Assembly: GCF_025833875.1 (NCBI RefSeq)
Contig: NZ_JAOYOD010000001.1
Span: forward strand, 3,720,001-3,784,000
From: Reichenbachiella ulvae
Lineage (GTDB): Bacteria; Bacteroidota; Bacteroidia; Cytophagales; Cyclobacteriaceae
Length of the DNA stretch: 64,000 bases
Direction of reading: 5' to 3'
Shown piece after piece: positions 17,015 through 25,726 of the stretch. Every line of letters begins with the position of its first letter. The first letter of the stretch is position 1. The translations under genes and the position numbers were made by a program. The notes under the pieces are model-generated. The model saw only the letters and a program-made list of their open reading frames with translations, did no database searches and was not told the DNA's origin.

Positions 17015-18433
17015 ATGAAACGAAACATTATCAAAATCACCATTTTCTCGCTCATCTTTATGATGGCAGGTAGCGTACTGGCACAGGAGTACGACGACAT
17101 GTATTATACATCTAAGGATAGAAAAAAAGAGGAAAAGCGAGAAGAAACCATTGCGGAAGACTCGGAGGAGACTCTAACAGCCTTCAACAATGACGCGTAC
17201 AACAATACCTATGCCGACAAGCAGGTGAATCCAGATTACCTCCAGCGCTATCAGGACCAAAGTCAAGCCAGCTCCCAAGCCGGCAATGCACCTATCTACA
17301 ACAATGATGACTACTATGTGGAAGAGTACGATCAGGTAGACGATCGCAACTATGGCACAGACCAGCAACCTGTGGTAGTCAATAATTATTATGGATATAA
17401 TAACAACAACCCTTACTACGGAAATTTCAATAACCCGTATTATGCTAATCCATACTATGGACCTTCCTGGGGCTTGAGTTATGGATCAGGCTGGGGATGG
17501 TCTATGAGTTTTGGTTATAGCTGGGGCAATTCGTGGGGATACTACGATCCTTTCTTTTATGACCCATTCTATTCTCCTGCTTACTGCTACAATAGATACA
17601 GATGGTATAGCCCATATTATGGATATGGTGGTGGCTATTGGGCTTACAACAACGGCTACTATAGAGGGTTCTATGATGGATACTATGCAAGCAATGGGTA
17701 CTATGACCGATACAGGTATGTAAACAGAGGCGCTAGATACAGTAGAGGTTCTAACATATCTTCCAACAACGGCAGATTGTCGAGAATGTCTTCTGTAGAA
17801 CCTACTAGAAGTTCTTCTGCAAGAAGTAGCTCTAATACCTACGCAAGAACCGCCTCTTCTTCTCGCGCCACAGGTGACATGAGCAGAAGAACCAGAACTG
17901 TAGGAACATCTAACTCTAGTGTAGCCAGAACCCGTTCGACTCAAAACGAATATGCGACTGCTAGAACAAGTACGAGTAGAAGCTCAACCAGCAGAAGCAG
18001 AGCAGCTTCGTCAAGACCAGCTCCTACTACCAGCAGTAGAAGCTACGACAGAGCAAGTAGCTCTACATCAAGCAGAAACAACTCGTATAACAACACGAGC
18101 AGCTCAAGAACGAGAAGTCAGGCTACTAGAAATAGCAGTACCAGCTCTAGTCCACAAAGAAGCTCGACGTACAACAGAAGCTCTAGTTCGAGTTATAGCA
18201 ACTCTTCTAATAGCAGAAGGTATTCGGGAGGTAGTTCGTCTTCTTCATATAGCCCTAGTCGCAGCAGCAGCTCATCGAACAGTAGAAGCAGCTATTCTGC
18301 ACCAAGTCGATCTTCTTCTAGCAGCAGCTACTCTAGAGGCTCGTCTTCAGGGAGCAGCAGATCATCAGGAAGCTCAAGAAGCAGCTCGTCTGGAAGTAGA
18401 TCTAGCTCTTCTTCCAGTAGTAGAAGAAGGTAA
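17015..18433 (+). CDS. Secreted low-complexity protein with Tyr/Gly/Asn-rich and Ser/Arg-rich regions
   Basis: A 472-aa exported protein. The signal peptide runs to about residue 23 (SVLAQ). An acidic segment (about 25-115) is followed by a Tyr/Asn/Gly/Trp/Pro-rich region (about 115-240, repeated YY, NNNPYYG and WGYSWG-type units) and then about 230 residues made almost only of Ser, Arg, Thr, Tyr and Asn. The composition recalls RS domains and prion-like or phase-separating sequences, but no catalytic domain is seen. It is very basic at the C-terminus. The first frame is chosen because of the ATG, the strong Shine-Dalgarno site and the signal peptide; the repeats also leave another frame open. 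Function unknown; a surface or matrix role is plausible. Confidence 0.8.
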   Translation: MKRNIIKITIFSLIFMMAGSVLAQEYDDMYYTSKDRKKEEKREETIAEDSEETLTAFNNDAYNNTYADKQVNPDYLQRYQDQSQASSQAGNAPIYNNDDYYVEEYDQVDDRNYGTDQQPVVVNNYYGYNNNNPYYGNFNNPYYANPYYGPSWGLSYGSGWGWSMSFGYSWGNSWGYYDPFFYDPFYSPAYCYNRYRWYSPYYGYGGGYWAYNNGYYRGFYDGYYASNGYYDRYRYVNRGARYSRGSNISSNNGRLSRMSSVEPTRSSSARSSSNTYARTASSSRATGDMSRRTRTVGTSNSSVARTRSTQNEYATARTSTSRSSTSRSRAASSRPAPTTSSRSYDRASSSTSSRNNSYNNTSSSRTRSQATRNSSTSSSPQRSSTYNRSSSSSYSNSSNSRRYSGGSSSSSYSPSRSSSSSNSRSSYSAPSRSSSSSSYSRGSSSGSSRSSGSSRSSSSGSRSSSSSSSRRR

Positions 18434-18468
18434 TAATTAATCAGTCCAAACTTACAATTCATTTAGTG

Positions 18469-20040
18469 ATGAACAAGAATACTATGTCCAGACAGATAAG
18501 CATACTGCTTCTGAGCATGATCATCGGGACTCCGCTATGGGCTCAAAACTCTGTTGATAATGCCTTCGGGTATTACAACGATGCACTATTATTTAGCCGA
18601 ACTTATACAGGGGGTAGCGCTCGGATGCAAGGAATTGGAGGGGCTCAAGTTTCTCTTGGGTCGGACATCAATGCTGCCTATGTCAATCCTGCTGGTCTGG
18701 GTTCTTTACTTAGCAGTGGGATTACCTTTACTCCTTCCTTAGATTTCAGTAACACCGAGTCTAAATTTATGGGTAACTACTCTGGTGATTTTAAAGGCAA
18801 TTTCAATTTTGCCAATTTAGGAATGGCTTTACACTTCCCAAATGAGGACAATGAAAGTGGCTTCAAAGGATTAACCTTTGCCATCACACTTACCCGCGAA
18901 AACAACTTCCATCAGAATTATTTCTACGATGGATTTAATGATGAGGAAGCAGGAAAATCTTCAATAGTAGACTCCTATTTAGACAGAGCCTGGGGATTGG
19001 ATCCTGATGATCTCGGCGGAGACCTGTTGGATGCTTATGACCAATACCTTATCAACCCTGAAATTTTAACAGATGCCGGAACTGGACAGGACTTTACTGG
19101 ATATTATAAAGTAATTGGGGACTTCCCTAGACAAATCGAAAAAGTCAGATCTCGAGGCGCTCAATACGAATGGGATTTTGCTCTGGGAGCCAATTTCATG
19201 GATAAAATTTACTTTGGTGGAGCATTAGGCATCAACACCATCAGATATTACACCGAGCAAACATATTCTGAGTCAGAATACGTTTTCGAAGGATCCATTG
19301 ATGAGGGAATCGACCTTCATAGCCGCAGAAACACTTTGAAGGTAGACGGCACAGGGGTAAGCGGGACTTTTGGGATGATTGTAAGACCCATACCGATTCT
19401 TAGGTTAGGCGCAACTATCAAAACTCCTACATTGTATGGAATGAGAGAGGAAACCTCAGATGATTTCCTTACCCTCTACAATAACCTGACTTTCAATGAT
19501 GGAACTGAAGACATCACTCTCGACGGAGAATATTATTCGGAATACCTATCAGAATCAAGATATAGCTTAACTACACCCTGGAAACTCACTACTGGTGGGT
19601 CGCTTTTTCTCGGTAAAATAGGATTTTTATCTGCTGATATCGAATTCATGGACTACTCTCAGGCCAGTGTTAGCTCTAATGATTTTATCGAGACAGATGA
19701 CAACAATGCCATCAAAGATTTGTATCAGAATACAATCAATTTGCGCTTTGGCGGGGAGTTCAGAATCAACCAATTCATGATTAGAGGTGGATACAATCTG
19801 GATGGTGATCCTTATAAAAACAGCGCTATAGACAATAGTATTCAAAGAATCACAGGAGGCATAGGCTACAGAAACAAAGATTACTTCGTGGATCTCGCTG
19901 TGGTTCACACTTCATGGCAATCTCGAAGAAGCCCATACACCATTTATAGCTTTGACGACCCTAACCTAGACATCAGTCCAACGGCATCCATCGATCATAG
20001 TAATGTAAACGTTTCTGTAACTTTTGGTGTGAATTTTTAA
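18469..20040 (+). CDS. OmpP1/FadL-like outer-membrane protein
   Basis: About 523 aa. The signal peptide ends near 'TPLWAQ' and is followed by 'SARMQGIGGAQVSLGSDINA' and the 'AYVNPAGLG' motif, the hallmark of the FadL/OmpP1/TodX group in Bacteroidota. The rest alternates in beta-barrel fashion and ends with aromatic-terminated strands ('VNVSVTFGVNF', C-terminal Phe). It is probably a 14-stranded channel for hydrophobic compounds; the substrate is unknown. I take ATG at 18469 (GTG lies just before it). It starts 35 nt after the Ser/Arg-rich gene and may share its transcript. It overlaps the convergent aroK by 4 nt. Confidence 0.85.
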   Translation: MNKNTMSRQISILLLSMIIGTPLWAQNSVDNAFGYYNDALLFSRTYTGGSARMQGIGGAQVSLGSDINAAYVNPAGLGSLLSSGITFTPSLDFSNTESKFMGNYSGDFKGNFNFANLGMALHFPNEDNESGFKGLTFAITLTRENNFHQNYFYDGFNDEEAGKSSIVDSYLDRAWGLDPDDLGGDLLDAYDQYLINPEILTDAGTGQDFTGYYKVIGDFPRQIEKVRSRGAQYEWDFALGANFMDKIYFGGALGINTIRYYTEQTYSESEYVFEGSIDEGIDLHSRRNTLKVDGTGVSGTFGMIVRPIPILRLGATIKTPTLYGMREETSDDFLTLYNNLTFNDGTEDITLDGEYYSEYLSESRYSLTTPWKLTTGGSLFLGKIGFLSADIEFMDYSQASVSSNDFIETDDNNAIKDLYQNTINLRFGGEFRINQFMIRGGYNLDGDPYKNSAIDNSIQRITGGIGYRNKDYFVDLAVVHTSWQSRRSPYTIYSFDDPNLDISPTASIDHSNVNVSVTFGVNF

Positions 20041-20540
20041 AGAGCATCAAGATAAGACATGATCTCTTCGATATCGGAATCTGAAGTGAATTTAGCCTGC
20101 TGATAGAAAGTGAGTCTTTCATTGTACAATGCAGTCATTTCTGCCTTTACATCTCCCATATCATTAACTAGTGGGCGAGTAGCTCTGTCGTTAGAGACCC
20201 TATTGATGATTTCATCTAAGGGCGTATCTAAAAAAATCGTACAACCAGCCTCATTCATCAAGTCCATGTTGCCATTGAAGCATGGGGCACCTCCGCCAGT
20301 GGCGATCAAAGAAGGTTCGTTTAATTGGGTGATCATACCCAAAGCGTAAGTTTCGAACATGCGAAACTGGTCCTCGCCAGCATCGGCAAAAATTTCTGGG
20401 ATGGTCATACCAGACATCTTTTCAATCTGTTCGTCCAGATCAAAAAACTGTCTCCCGAGCCTTTCAGCTAATTTCTTCCCAAAAGTACTCTTGCCCGAAC
20501 CGGGCATGCCGACCAAGTATATTTTTTTAGGGTATGCCAA
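20037..20540 (-). CDS. aroK: Shikimate kinase
   Basis: Phosphorylates shikimate at the 3-hydroxyl using ATP. The 167-aa chain has the Walker A motif GMPGSGKSTFG at about 11-21, the shikimate-binding 'FFDLDEQIE' near 36-44, 'ATGGGAPC' near 79-86, and the LID Arg in 'NDRATRPLV' near 114-122. Length is typical. The start seems to be TTG (next Met is inside the P-loop). It is the last gene of a minus-strand run, 4 nt after the ABC exporter. Its 3' end overlaps the convergent OMP gene by 4 nt. Confidence 0.95.
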   Translation of the reverse strand: MAYPKKIYLVGMPGSGKSTFGKKLAERLGRQFFDLDEQIEKMSGMTIPEIFADAGEDQFRMFETYALGMITQLNEPSLIATGGGAPCFNGNMDLMNEAGCTIFLDTPLDEIINRVSNDRATRPLVNDMGDVKAEMTALYNERLTFYQQAKFTSDSDIEEIMSYLDAL

Positions 20541-20544
20541 TTAC

Positions 20545-22314
20545 TTATTCACTAATTACTACTTCCTTGTACTGCATTTTGTGAAGCTGCGAATAATAAC
20601 TGTCTTTCGCAAGTAATTCTTCATGAGTTCCGCTTTCTTTTATCTCCCCATTGTCCAAAACGATGATTTTATCAGCATGCTGAATCGTAGACAATCGGTG
20701 CGCAATCACAATCGATGTTCGGCCTTTCATCATCTTATCTATGGCATTTTGAATCAACTCCTCCGTCTCGGTATCTACGCTAGAAGTTGCCTCATCTAGC
20801 ACGATGATTTTAGGATCATAGACCATAGCCCTTACAAAAGAGATCAGCTGCCTCTGCCCCACTGATAGTGTGGCACCTCTTTCCATCACATTGTACTCTA
20901 AACCACCCGGCAACCTGTCTATAAATTCTCTCGCTCCAACCAAATCAGCCGCATCAACGATTTTTTGTTCAGGAATATCCTCATTGCCCAAAGAAATATT
21001 CGCTTTGATCGTATCAGAAAACAGAAAAACATCCTGAAGTACCACTCCTATATTCCTCCTTAAGGATTGCAACTCATAGTCTTGGACATCCCTACCATCT
21101 ATGGAGATACTACCTTTATTAATATCATAAAAGCGGCTCAGCAAATTGATAATTGAAGATTTCCCCGCTCCAGTAGCTCCTACCAGCGCGATGGTTTGAC
21201 CTGGCTCTACATCGAAACTAATGTCTTTCAACACGTAGTTTTCATCGTTGTAAGCGAACCACACATGCTTGAATGAAACCGCCCCTTCAAATTTCTCTGG
21301 AACGAAAGTCCCCTCATTAGGAATGTGCTCCTCACTATCCAAAAGCTTCATGATACGATTGGAGCTTACGATCCCCATCTGAAGGGTATTGAACTTATCG
21401 GCAATCATGCGTATCGGACGGAAAAACATCATGATGTACATGATAAATGCAATCAACTCGCCAGGCTCAAATACTGTATCAATCATTCGTATTGCCCCAT
21501 ACCAAACCACCAATCCGATACCTATTGCCTGAATGACTTCCGCTACTGGAAAATAAATAGAATAGTACAACACAGAGCGAATGTTAGCCCTTCGGTGCTC
21601 TTTGTTAATGTCTTTGAATTTCCTGAGTTCCTCATCCTCACTATTAAAAATCTGAACGATATTCATTCCAGTAATGTGTTCCTGAACAAAGGAATTGAGA
21701 TTGGCTACAGCTGATCTAACGTTGTTGAAAGAGACTTTAATTTTTTCCTTGAATATATAAGTGGCAAAAATCAAAATCGGCAAAGTCGATAAACTCACCA
21801 GTGTCAATTGCCAATTGGTATAAAACATAAAGATCAGTATGAATACCAGTTGCAGCAAATCACCAATCATCATGGCAATCCCCTGACTGAAAACATCTGC
21901 CAGTGTTTCTATATCTGAAACGTTTCTGGTAACAAGCCTACCAATTGGGGTGTTATCAAAAAACTTAAGCTTCAGTCGCTGAACATGTGCATAGAGTGTA
22001 GTTCGTATGTCTCGGATGATATGCTGCCCCAGCCAACTAGACAAATAAGTGTGAAAATATTGCACAATGGCCTGAGCGACCAACAAGGCGACCAATAACC
22101 ATACCATCTGAACCAATCCCTGATAGTCTCCATTGGCCACATCTGAGTCAATGGTATACTGAATCAAATAAGGACGGATTGGGACTAAGACGGCAAGTGC
22201 TACCGTAAGAAATATCAGCAAATTGAACTGAAGCATATAGGGCTTTGCGAAGGTAAAAAGCCTCTTGAGCACCTTAAAATCTACAATGTTTCCACTTGCC
22301 TGTTCCTTCTTCAA
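20545..22314 (-). CDS. ABC exporter, fused permease and ATPase (MsbA/MdlB-like)
   Basis: A 589-aa half-transporter. The six-helix exporter domain spans about 25-320. The nucleotide-binding domain spans about 345-580 with Walker A GATGAGKSS, Q-loop 'VLQDVFLFSDTI', signature 'LSVGQRQ', Walker B 'IIVLDEATSSVD' and H-loop 'VIAHRLSTI'. It would act as a homodimer or with a partner to export lipids, drugs or peptides; the substrate cannot be read from sequence. The start is TTG (MKKEQASG). It sits 15 nt behind truA and 4 nt ahead of aroK. Confidence 0.93.
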   Translation of the reverse strand: MKKEQASGNIVDFKVLKRLFTFAKPYMLQFNLLIFLTVALAVLVPIRPYLIQYTIDSDVANGDYQGLVQMVWLLVALLVAQAIVQYFHTYLSSWLGQHIIRDIRTTLYAHVQRLKLKFFDNTPIGRLVTRNVSDIETLADVFSQGIAMMIGDLLQLVFILIFMFYTNWQLTLVSLSTLPILIFATYIFKEKIKVSFNNVRSAVANLNSFVQEHITGMNIVQIFNSEDEELRKFKDINKEHRRANIRSVLYYSIYFPVAEVIQAIGIGLVVWYGAIRMIDTVFEPGELIAFIMYIMMFFRPIRMIADKFNTLQMGIVSSNRIMKLLDSEEHIPNEGTFVPEKFEGAVSFKHVWFAYNDENYVLKDISFDVEPGQTIALVGATGAGKSSIINLLSRFYDINKGSISIDGRDVQDYELQSLRRNIGVVLQDVFLFSDTIKANISLGNEDIPEQKIVDAADLVGAREFIDRLPGGLEYNVMERGATLSVGQRQLISFVRAMVYDPKIIVLDEATSSVDTETEELIQNAIDKMMKGRTSIVIAHRLSTIQHADKIIVLDNGEIKESGTHEELLAKDSYYSQLHKMQYKEVVISE

Positions 22315-22329
22315 AATCCTATGTTATGA

Positions 22330-23073
22330 TTATAGATATACGTCTTTTGGATAAATGATGTCCTTGAGGTAAAGCCCGTGAGCCGGCACACTTCGCCCAG
22401 CTTTGGTTCGATCCCTGCCTTCCAATATTGCCTCAAAATTATCTAAATTAATCTTGCCTTCACCTAGCAACAGCATGGTTCCTACCATGGCTCGGATCAT
22501 CCCTCTCAAAAATCTATTGGCACTAACGTGAAAATGCAATTCACCGTTGTACTCCTGCCACCTTGCGTCGAAAATTTCGCAATTAAAATGATTCACATCG
22601 GTATGCACCTTGCTCAAACTTTCAAAGTCCATCCATCTTTTGATGATCTCACAGCTCTCATTCATCATTTCCACATTTAATGGACGATGAAACAAATAGG
22701 ATCGATTGACCAAAAAAGGATTTTTCTTTTGATGTATACGGTAGAGGTAAGAGCGCGATACCGCCGCAAAACGTGCATTGGCCTCCTCCTGTACTCTTGC
22801 TAATTCATTGGCCGAAATATCACTAGGAAGGATGCTATTTAATTTGTGACATAGGTCTCCTATTTTGGTTTCAGCCGACACATCAAAGTGAACTACCTGA
22901 TTCAGTGCGTGTACACCTTTGTCTGTTCGACCACTACCGATCGTACTTACTTCCTGACGGAGAATAGTTGACAATGCCTCGTTCAGTACTTCTTGTACTG
23001 TCAAGGCATTGTTCTGAATTTGCCAACCATGATAGGCCGTGCCATCATAAGATATCTCCAGGAAGTAGCGCAT
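22330..23073 (-). CDS. truA: tRNA pseudouridine(38-40) synthase
   Basis: Makes pseudouridine at positions 38-40 in the tRNA anticodon stem-loop. The 247-aa protein has the TruA N-terminus 'RYFLEISYDGTAYHGWQ', the catalytic Asp in 'GSGRTDKGVHALNQVVHFD' near residue 51, and the C-terminal 'FLRGMIRAMVGTMLLLGEG' motif. Length and ATG start are typical. It abuts kbl with no gap, which indicates co-transcription. Confidence 0.97.
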   Translation of the reverse strand: MRYFLEISYDGTAYHGWQIQNNALTVQEVLNEALSTILRQEVSTIGSGRTDKGVHALNQVVHFDVSAETKIGDLCHKLNSILPSDISANELARVQEEANARFAAVSRSYLYRIHQKKNPFLVNRSYLFHRPLNVEMMNESCEIIKRWMDFESLSKVHTDVNHFNCEIFDARWQEYNGELHFHVSANRFLRGMIRAMVGTMLLLGEGKINLDNFEAILEGRDRTKAGRSVPAHGLYLKDIIYPKDVYL

Positions 23074-24261
23074 TTAGATGACTCCCAACTCCTTTCCAAT
23101 TTTAGTAAATGCAGCAATCGCTTTATCCAGATGTTCCTTTTCGTGAACCACAGAGAGTTGCACTCTGATTCTTGCCTGTCCTTTTGGCACTACCGGGAAG
23201 TAAAACCCAATGACATAGATCCCCTCTTCTAGCAGCTTAGCAGCAAAATTCTGCGCCAATACAGCATCATAGAGCATAATAGGCACTATCGCATGGTCTC
23301 CTGGCTTGATGTCAAATCCCGCCTCGGTCATCCCTTTGCGGAAATACTGTGTATTGAACTCTAACTTATCCCTTAGCTCAGTGGTTTCGCTCAACATATC
23401 GATGACTGCAATCGACGCACCCACTATGGATGGAGCCACCGTGTTCGAAAACAAATAAGGTCTGGATTTTTGTCTAAGAATCTCGATGATCTCTTTTGGT
23501 CCGGAAGTAAAACCTCCAGATGCCCCACCCAGGGCCTTACCCAAAGTTCCGGTTATGATATCGACTCGGCCCATCACATCTCGGTATTCATGAACACCGC
23601 GCCCGGTTTTTCCCATAAAACCCGTCGAATGACATTCATCCGTCATCACCACTGCATCGTACTTGTCAGCCAGATCACAAATCTTGTCTAATTGCGCGAT
23701 GGTACCATCCATAGAAAACACACCATCCGTTACGATGATCTTACATTTGGCATCCTTAGCCTCGATCAGTTTGGCCTCCAAATCAGCCATATCATTGTGG
23801 GCATATCGGTATCGTTGAGCTTTACACAACCGTACACCATCGATGATCGATGCATGGTTAAGCGCATCCGAAATGATGGCATCCTCTGGCCCAAAAAGCG
23901 GCTCAAATACTCCACCATTCGCGTCGAAAGCAGCAGCATATAGAATGGTATCTTCTGTTCCTAAAAACTCCGAAATCTTACGCTCTAGTTCCTTGTGAAT
24001 ATCCTGAGTACCACAGATGAAACGTACCGAAGACATACCATAACCATGGGAATCAATGGCAGCTTTGGCGGCCTCTATTACTTTGGGATGAGAAGACAGC
24101 CCCAAATAATTATTGGCACAGAAGTTAATTACTTCCCCACTCTCATCGGTTTTAATATCCGCTCCTTGTGGAGTGGTGATAATTCTTTCTTTTTTAAAGA
24201 GACCCGCCTCTTCTATTTCAGCCAAATTGGCTTTCAGCTTTTTCTGAAGGCTATCGTACAT
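23074..24261 (-). CDS. kbl: Glycine C-acetyltransferase (2-amino-3-ketobutyrate CoA ligase)
   Basis: PLP enzyme that splits 2-amino-3-ketobutyrate with CoA to glycine and acetyl-CoA, the second step of threonine breakdown. The 395-aa protein shows 'NFCANNYLGLSSHP', 'GYGMSSVRFICGTQDIHKELE', 'VMTDECHSTGFMGKTGRG' and the Schiff-base Lys in 'TGTLGKALGGASGG' near residue 244. Kbl is the best fit in the alpha-oxoamine synthase family because the SDR-type threonine dehydrogenase that makes its substrate lies just upstream on the opposite strand. ATG start. Confidence 0.94.
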   Translation of the reverse strand: MYDSLQKKLKANLAEIEEAGLFKKERIITTPQGADIKTDESGEVINFCANNYLGLSSHPKVIEAAKAAIDSHGYGMSSVRFICGTQDIHKELERKISEFLGTEDTILYAAAFDANGGVFEPLFGPEDAIISDALNHASIIDGVRLCKAQRYRYAHNDMADLEAKLIEAKDAKCKIIVTDGVFSMDGTIAQLDKICDLADKYDAVVMTDECHSTGFMGKTGRGVHEYRDVMGRVDIITGTLGKALGGASGGFTSGPKEIIEILRQKSRPYLFSNTVAPSIVGASIAVIDMLSETTELRDKLEFNTQYFRKGMTEAGFDIKPGDHAIVPIMLYDAVLAQNFAAKLLEEGIYVIGFYFPVVPKGQARIRVQLSVVHEKEHLDKAIAAFTKIGKELGVI

Positions 24262-24262
24262 A

Positions 24263-24511
24263 TCATTTTTGGATTTTGGGTTTAAACATTTTTTTGGGTT
24301 TGGCCTTTACAGCCTGATCTGACTCTGTCAACTGATATTTCCTCCTTAGAGGATTGATGATGAAAAGCTTCTGTTGAGTGAAGCTATTGGGGTTCATCTG
24401 CTCAAACTCAGCTTTCAATTCCGAATATTGCTGCGCATCACCCAATTTAAATTTCGAAGAATCGATTTTCTTCGAAATTAAATACTCTTCAAAGCTCATT
24501 TCATTTTCCAT
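24263..24511 (-). CDS. Small protein of unknown function (82 aa) ahead of kbl
   Basis: An 82-aa hydrophilic protein with an acidic N-terminal half (MENEMSFEEYLISKKID) and a very basic tail (KAKPKKMFKPKIQK). No signal peptide or membrane segment is seen. It ends 1 nt before the kbl start, so the two are probably translated from one mRNA. I do not recognise a domain. The charge split and size would fit a regulator or nucleic-acid-binding protein, but nothing proves it. Confidence 0.65.
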   Translation of the reverse strand: MENEMSFEEYLISKKIDSSKFKLGDAQQYSELKAEFEQMNPNSFTQQKLFIINPLRRKYQLTESDQAVKAKPKKMFKPKIQK

Positions 24512-24795
24512 ATCTCAATTGGCTAGAGTTCAGATTTTGGGCAATTTATGGCTTTTATGGAGCATTTTCGAACTTTTCACAGCGGAATCTTCCTAACTTT
24601 AACCCCACATGTGCGGTGGATAATAGAAAATAAGTTAATTGGTTAATAGGTGATACCAAGCGACTGAATTTCTATCCCCATATCAGGTTAAAGTTTCGAA
24701 AAAAATAACTCAAAAATGACGAGCCTTTATCCTAATAACTTTTTATCAATAACTATTTACTCCTGAGAATTCAGGCACAAACAACATTTACCCTT

Positions 24796-25725
24796 ATGAA
24801 TAATATATTAGTCATAGGTGCCTGCGGACAGCTGGGCACCGAACTCACCACGAGGTTGAGAGAAATCTATGGCGAGGAGCATGTAGTCGCTGCAGACAAA
24901 AAAGAGCCTGTTTCTGATCTGAAAGAGGGTCTTTTCGAAGTGCTCGACATCATGGATATCAACCGTGTCAAAGAGGTTCTAAAAAAATATCAAATTACAG
25001 AAGTCTATCATTTGGTAGCCCTACTATCTGCAACCGCTGAAGCCAGTCCACGCTTTGCCTGGGAACTTAACATGAATAGCCTGGTCAACCTCCTGGATTT
25101 GGCAAATGAAGGACATTTCAAAAGATTGTATTGGCCTAGCTCCATTGCTGTTTTTGGTCCCAACACGCCAAAGGTCAATACGCCTCAACAGACTTTCATG
25201 GATCCAAGTTCAATCTATGGAATCAGCAAATTGGCTGGTGAAAGATGGTGCGACTATTATTTTGACAAGCACAATATGGATGTGAGAAGCATCCGCTATC
25301 CTGGTCTGATTGGGTATAAATCTCTACCTGGAGGTGGGACTACGGACTATGCAGTAGACATCTATCACAAGGCCAAAGCGGGTGAAGATTTCAGCTGTTT
25401 CCTAAGAGCGGACACCAAACTGCCTATGATGTATATGGAAGATGCGGTAAGAGCCACTGTCGAACTCATGCAGGCACCTGCAGACCAGATCACGATACGA
25501 TCAAGTTACAATGTAGCTGCCATGAGTTTCACTCCAGAAGATGTCTATGAGGAGATCAAAAAACACTGTCCAGACTTCAAAATCAGCTATGAGCCTGATT
25601 TTAGACAGGAAATAGCAGATTCATGGAATCAAAGCATAGACGATTCTGTAGCTCAAAGGGACTGGGGATGGAAACCTGAATATGACCTGAAAAGAATGAC
25701 AGAAGTAATGTTAGAAAACCTATAG
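24796..25725 (+). CDS. tdh: L-threonine 3-dehydrogenase, SDR/epimerase type
   Basis: A 309-aa NAD-dependent short-chain dehydrogenase. The Rossmann motif GACGQLGTEL is at 8-17, and the catalytic Tyr/Lys pair is in 'SIYGISKLAGE' near 136-146. The sequence matches the short-chain threonine dehydrogenases known from Flavobacterium and Cytophaga rather than zinc-type Tdh. It oxidises threonine to 2-amino-3-ketobutyrate, which Kbl then cleaves. It is divergent from the small-ORF-kbl operon with a gap of 284 nt. An NDP-sugar epimerase is the alternative, but context favours Tdh. Confidence 0.9.
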   Translation: MNNILVIGACGQLGTELTTRLREIYGEEHVVAADKKEPVSDLKEGLFEVLDIMDINRVKEVLKKYQITEVYHLVALLSATAEASPRFAWELNMNSLVNLLDLANEGHFKRLYWPSSIAVFGPNTPKVNTPQQTFMDPSSIYGISKLAGERWCDYYFDKHNMDVRSIRYPGLIGYKSLPGGGTTDYAVDIYHKAKAGEDFSCFLRADTKLPMMYMEDAVRATVELMQAPADQITIRSSYNVAAMSFTPEDVYEEIKKHCPDFKISYEPDFRQEIADSWNQSIDDSVAQRDWGWKPEYDLKRMTEVMLENL

Positions 25726-25726
25726 G

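Noticed and set aside
17952..18440. 162-aa ORF in another plus frame within the Ser/Arg-rich gene
   Set aside because: Repetitive AGC/AGA/TCT codons keep alternative frames open. The main frame has the signal peptide, ATG and Shine-Dalgarno.
24512..24795. 284-nt divergent tdh/kbl gap searched for riboswitch or operator
   Set aside because: I found no clear palindrome, terminator or -7 element; nothing beyond promoter space can be supported.
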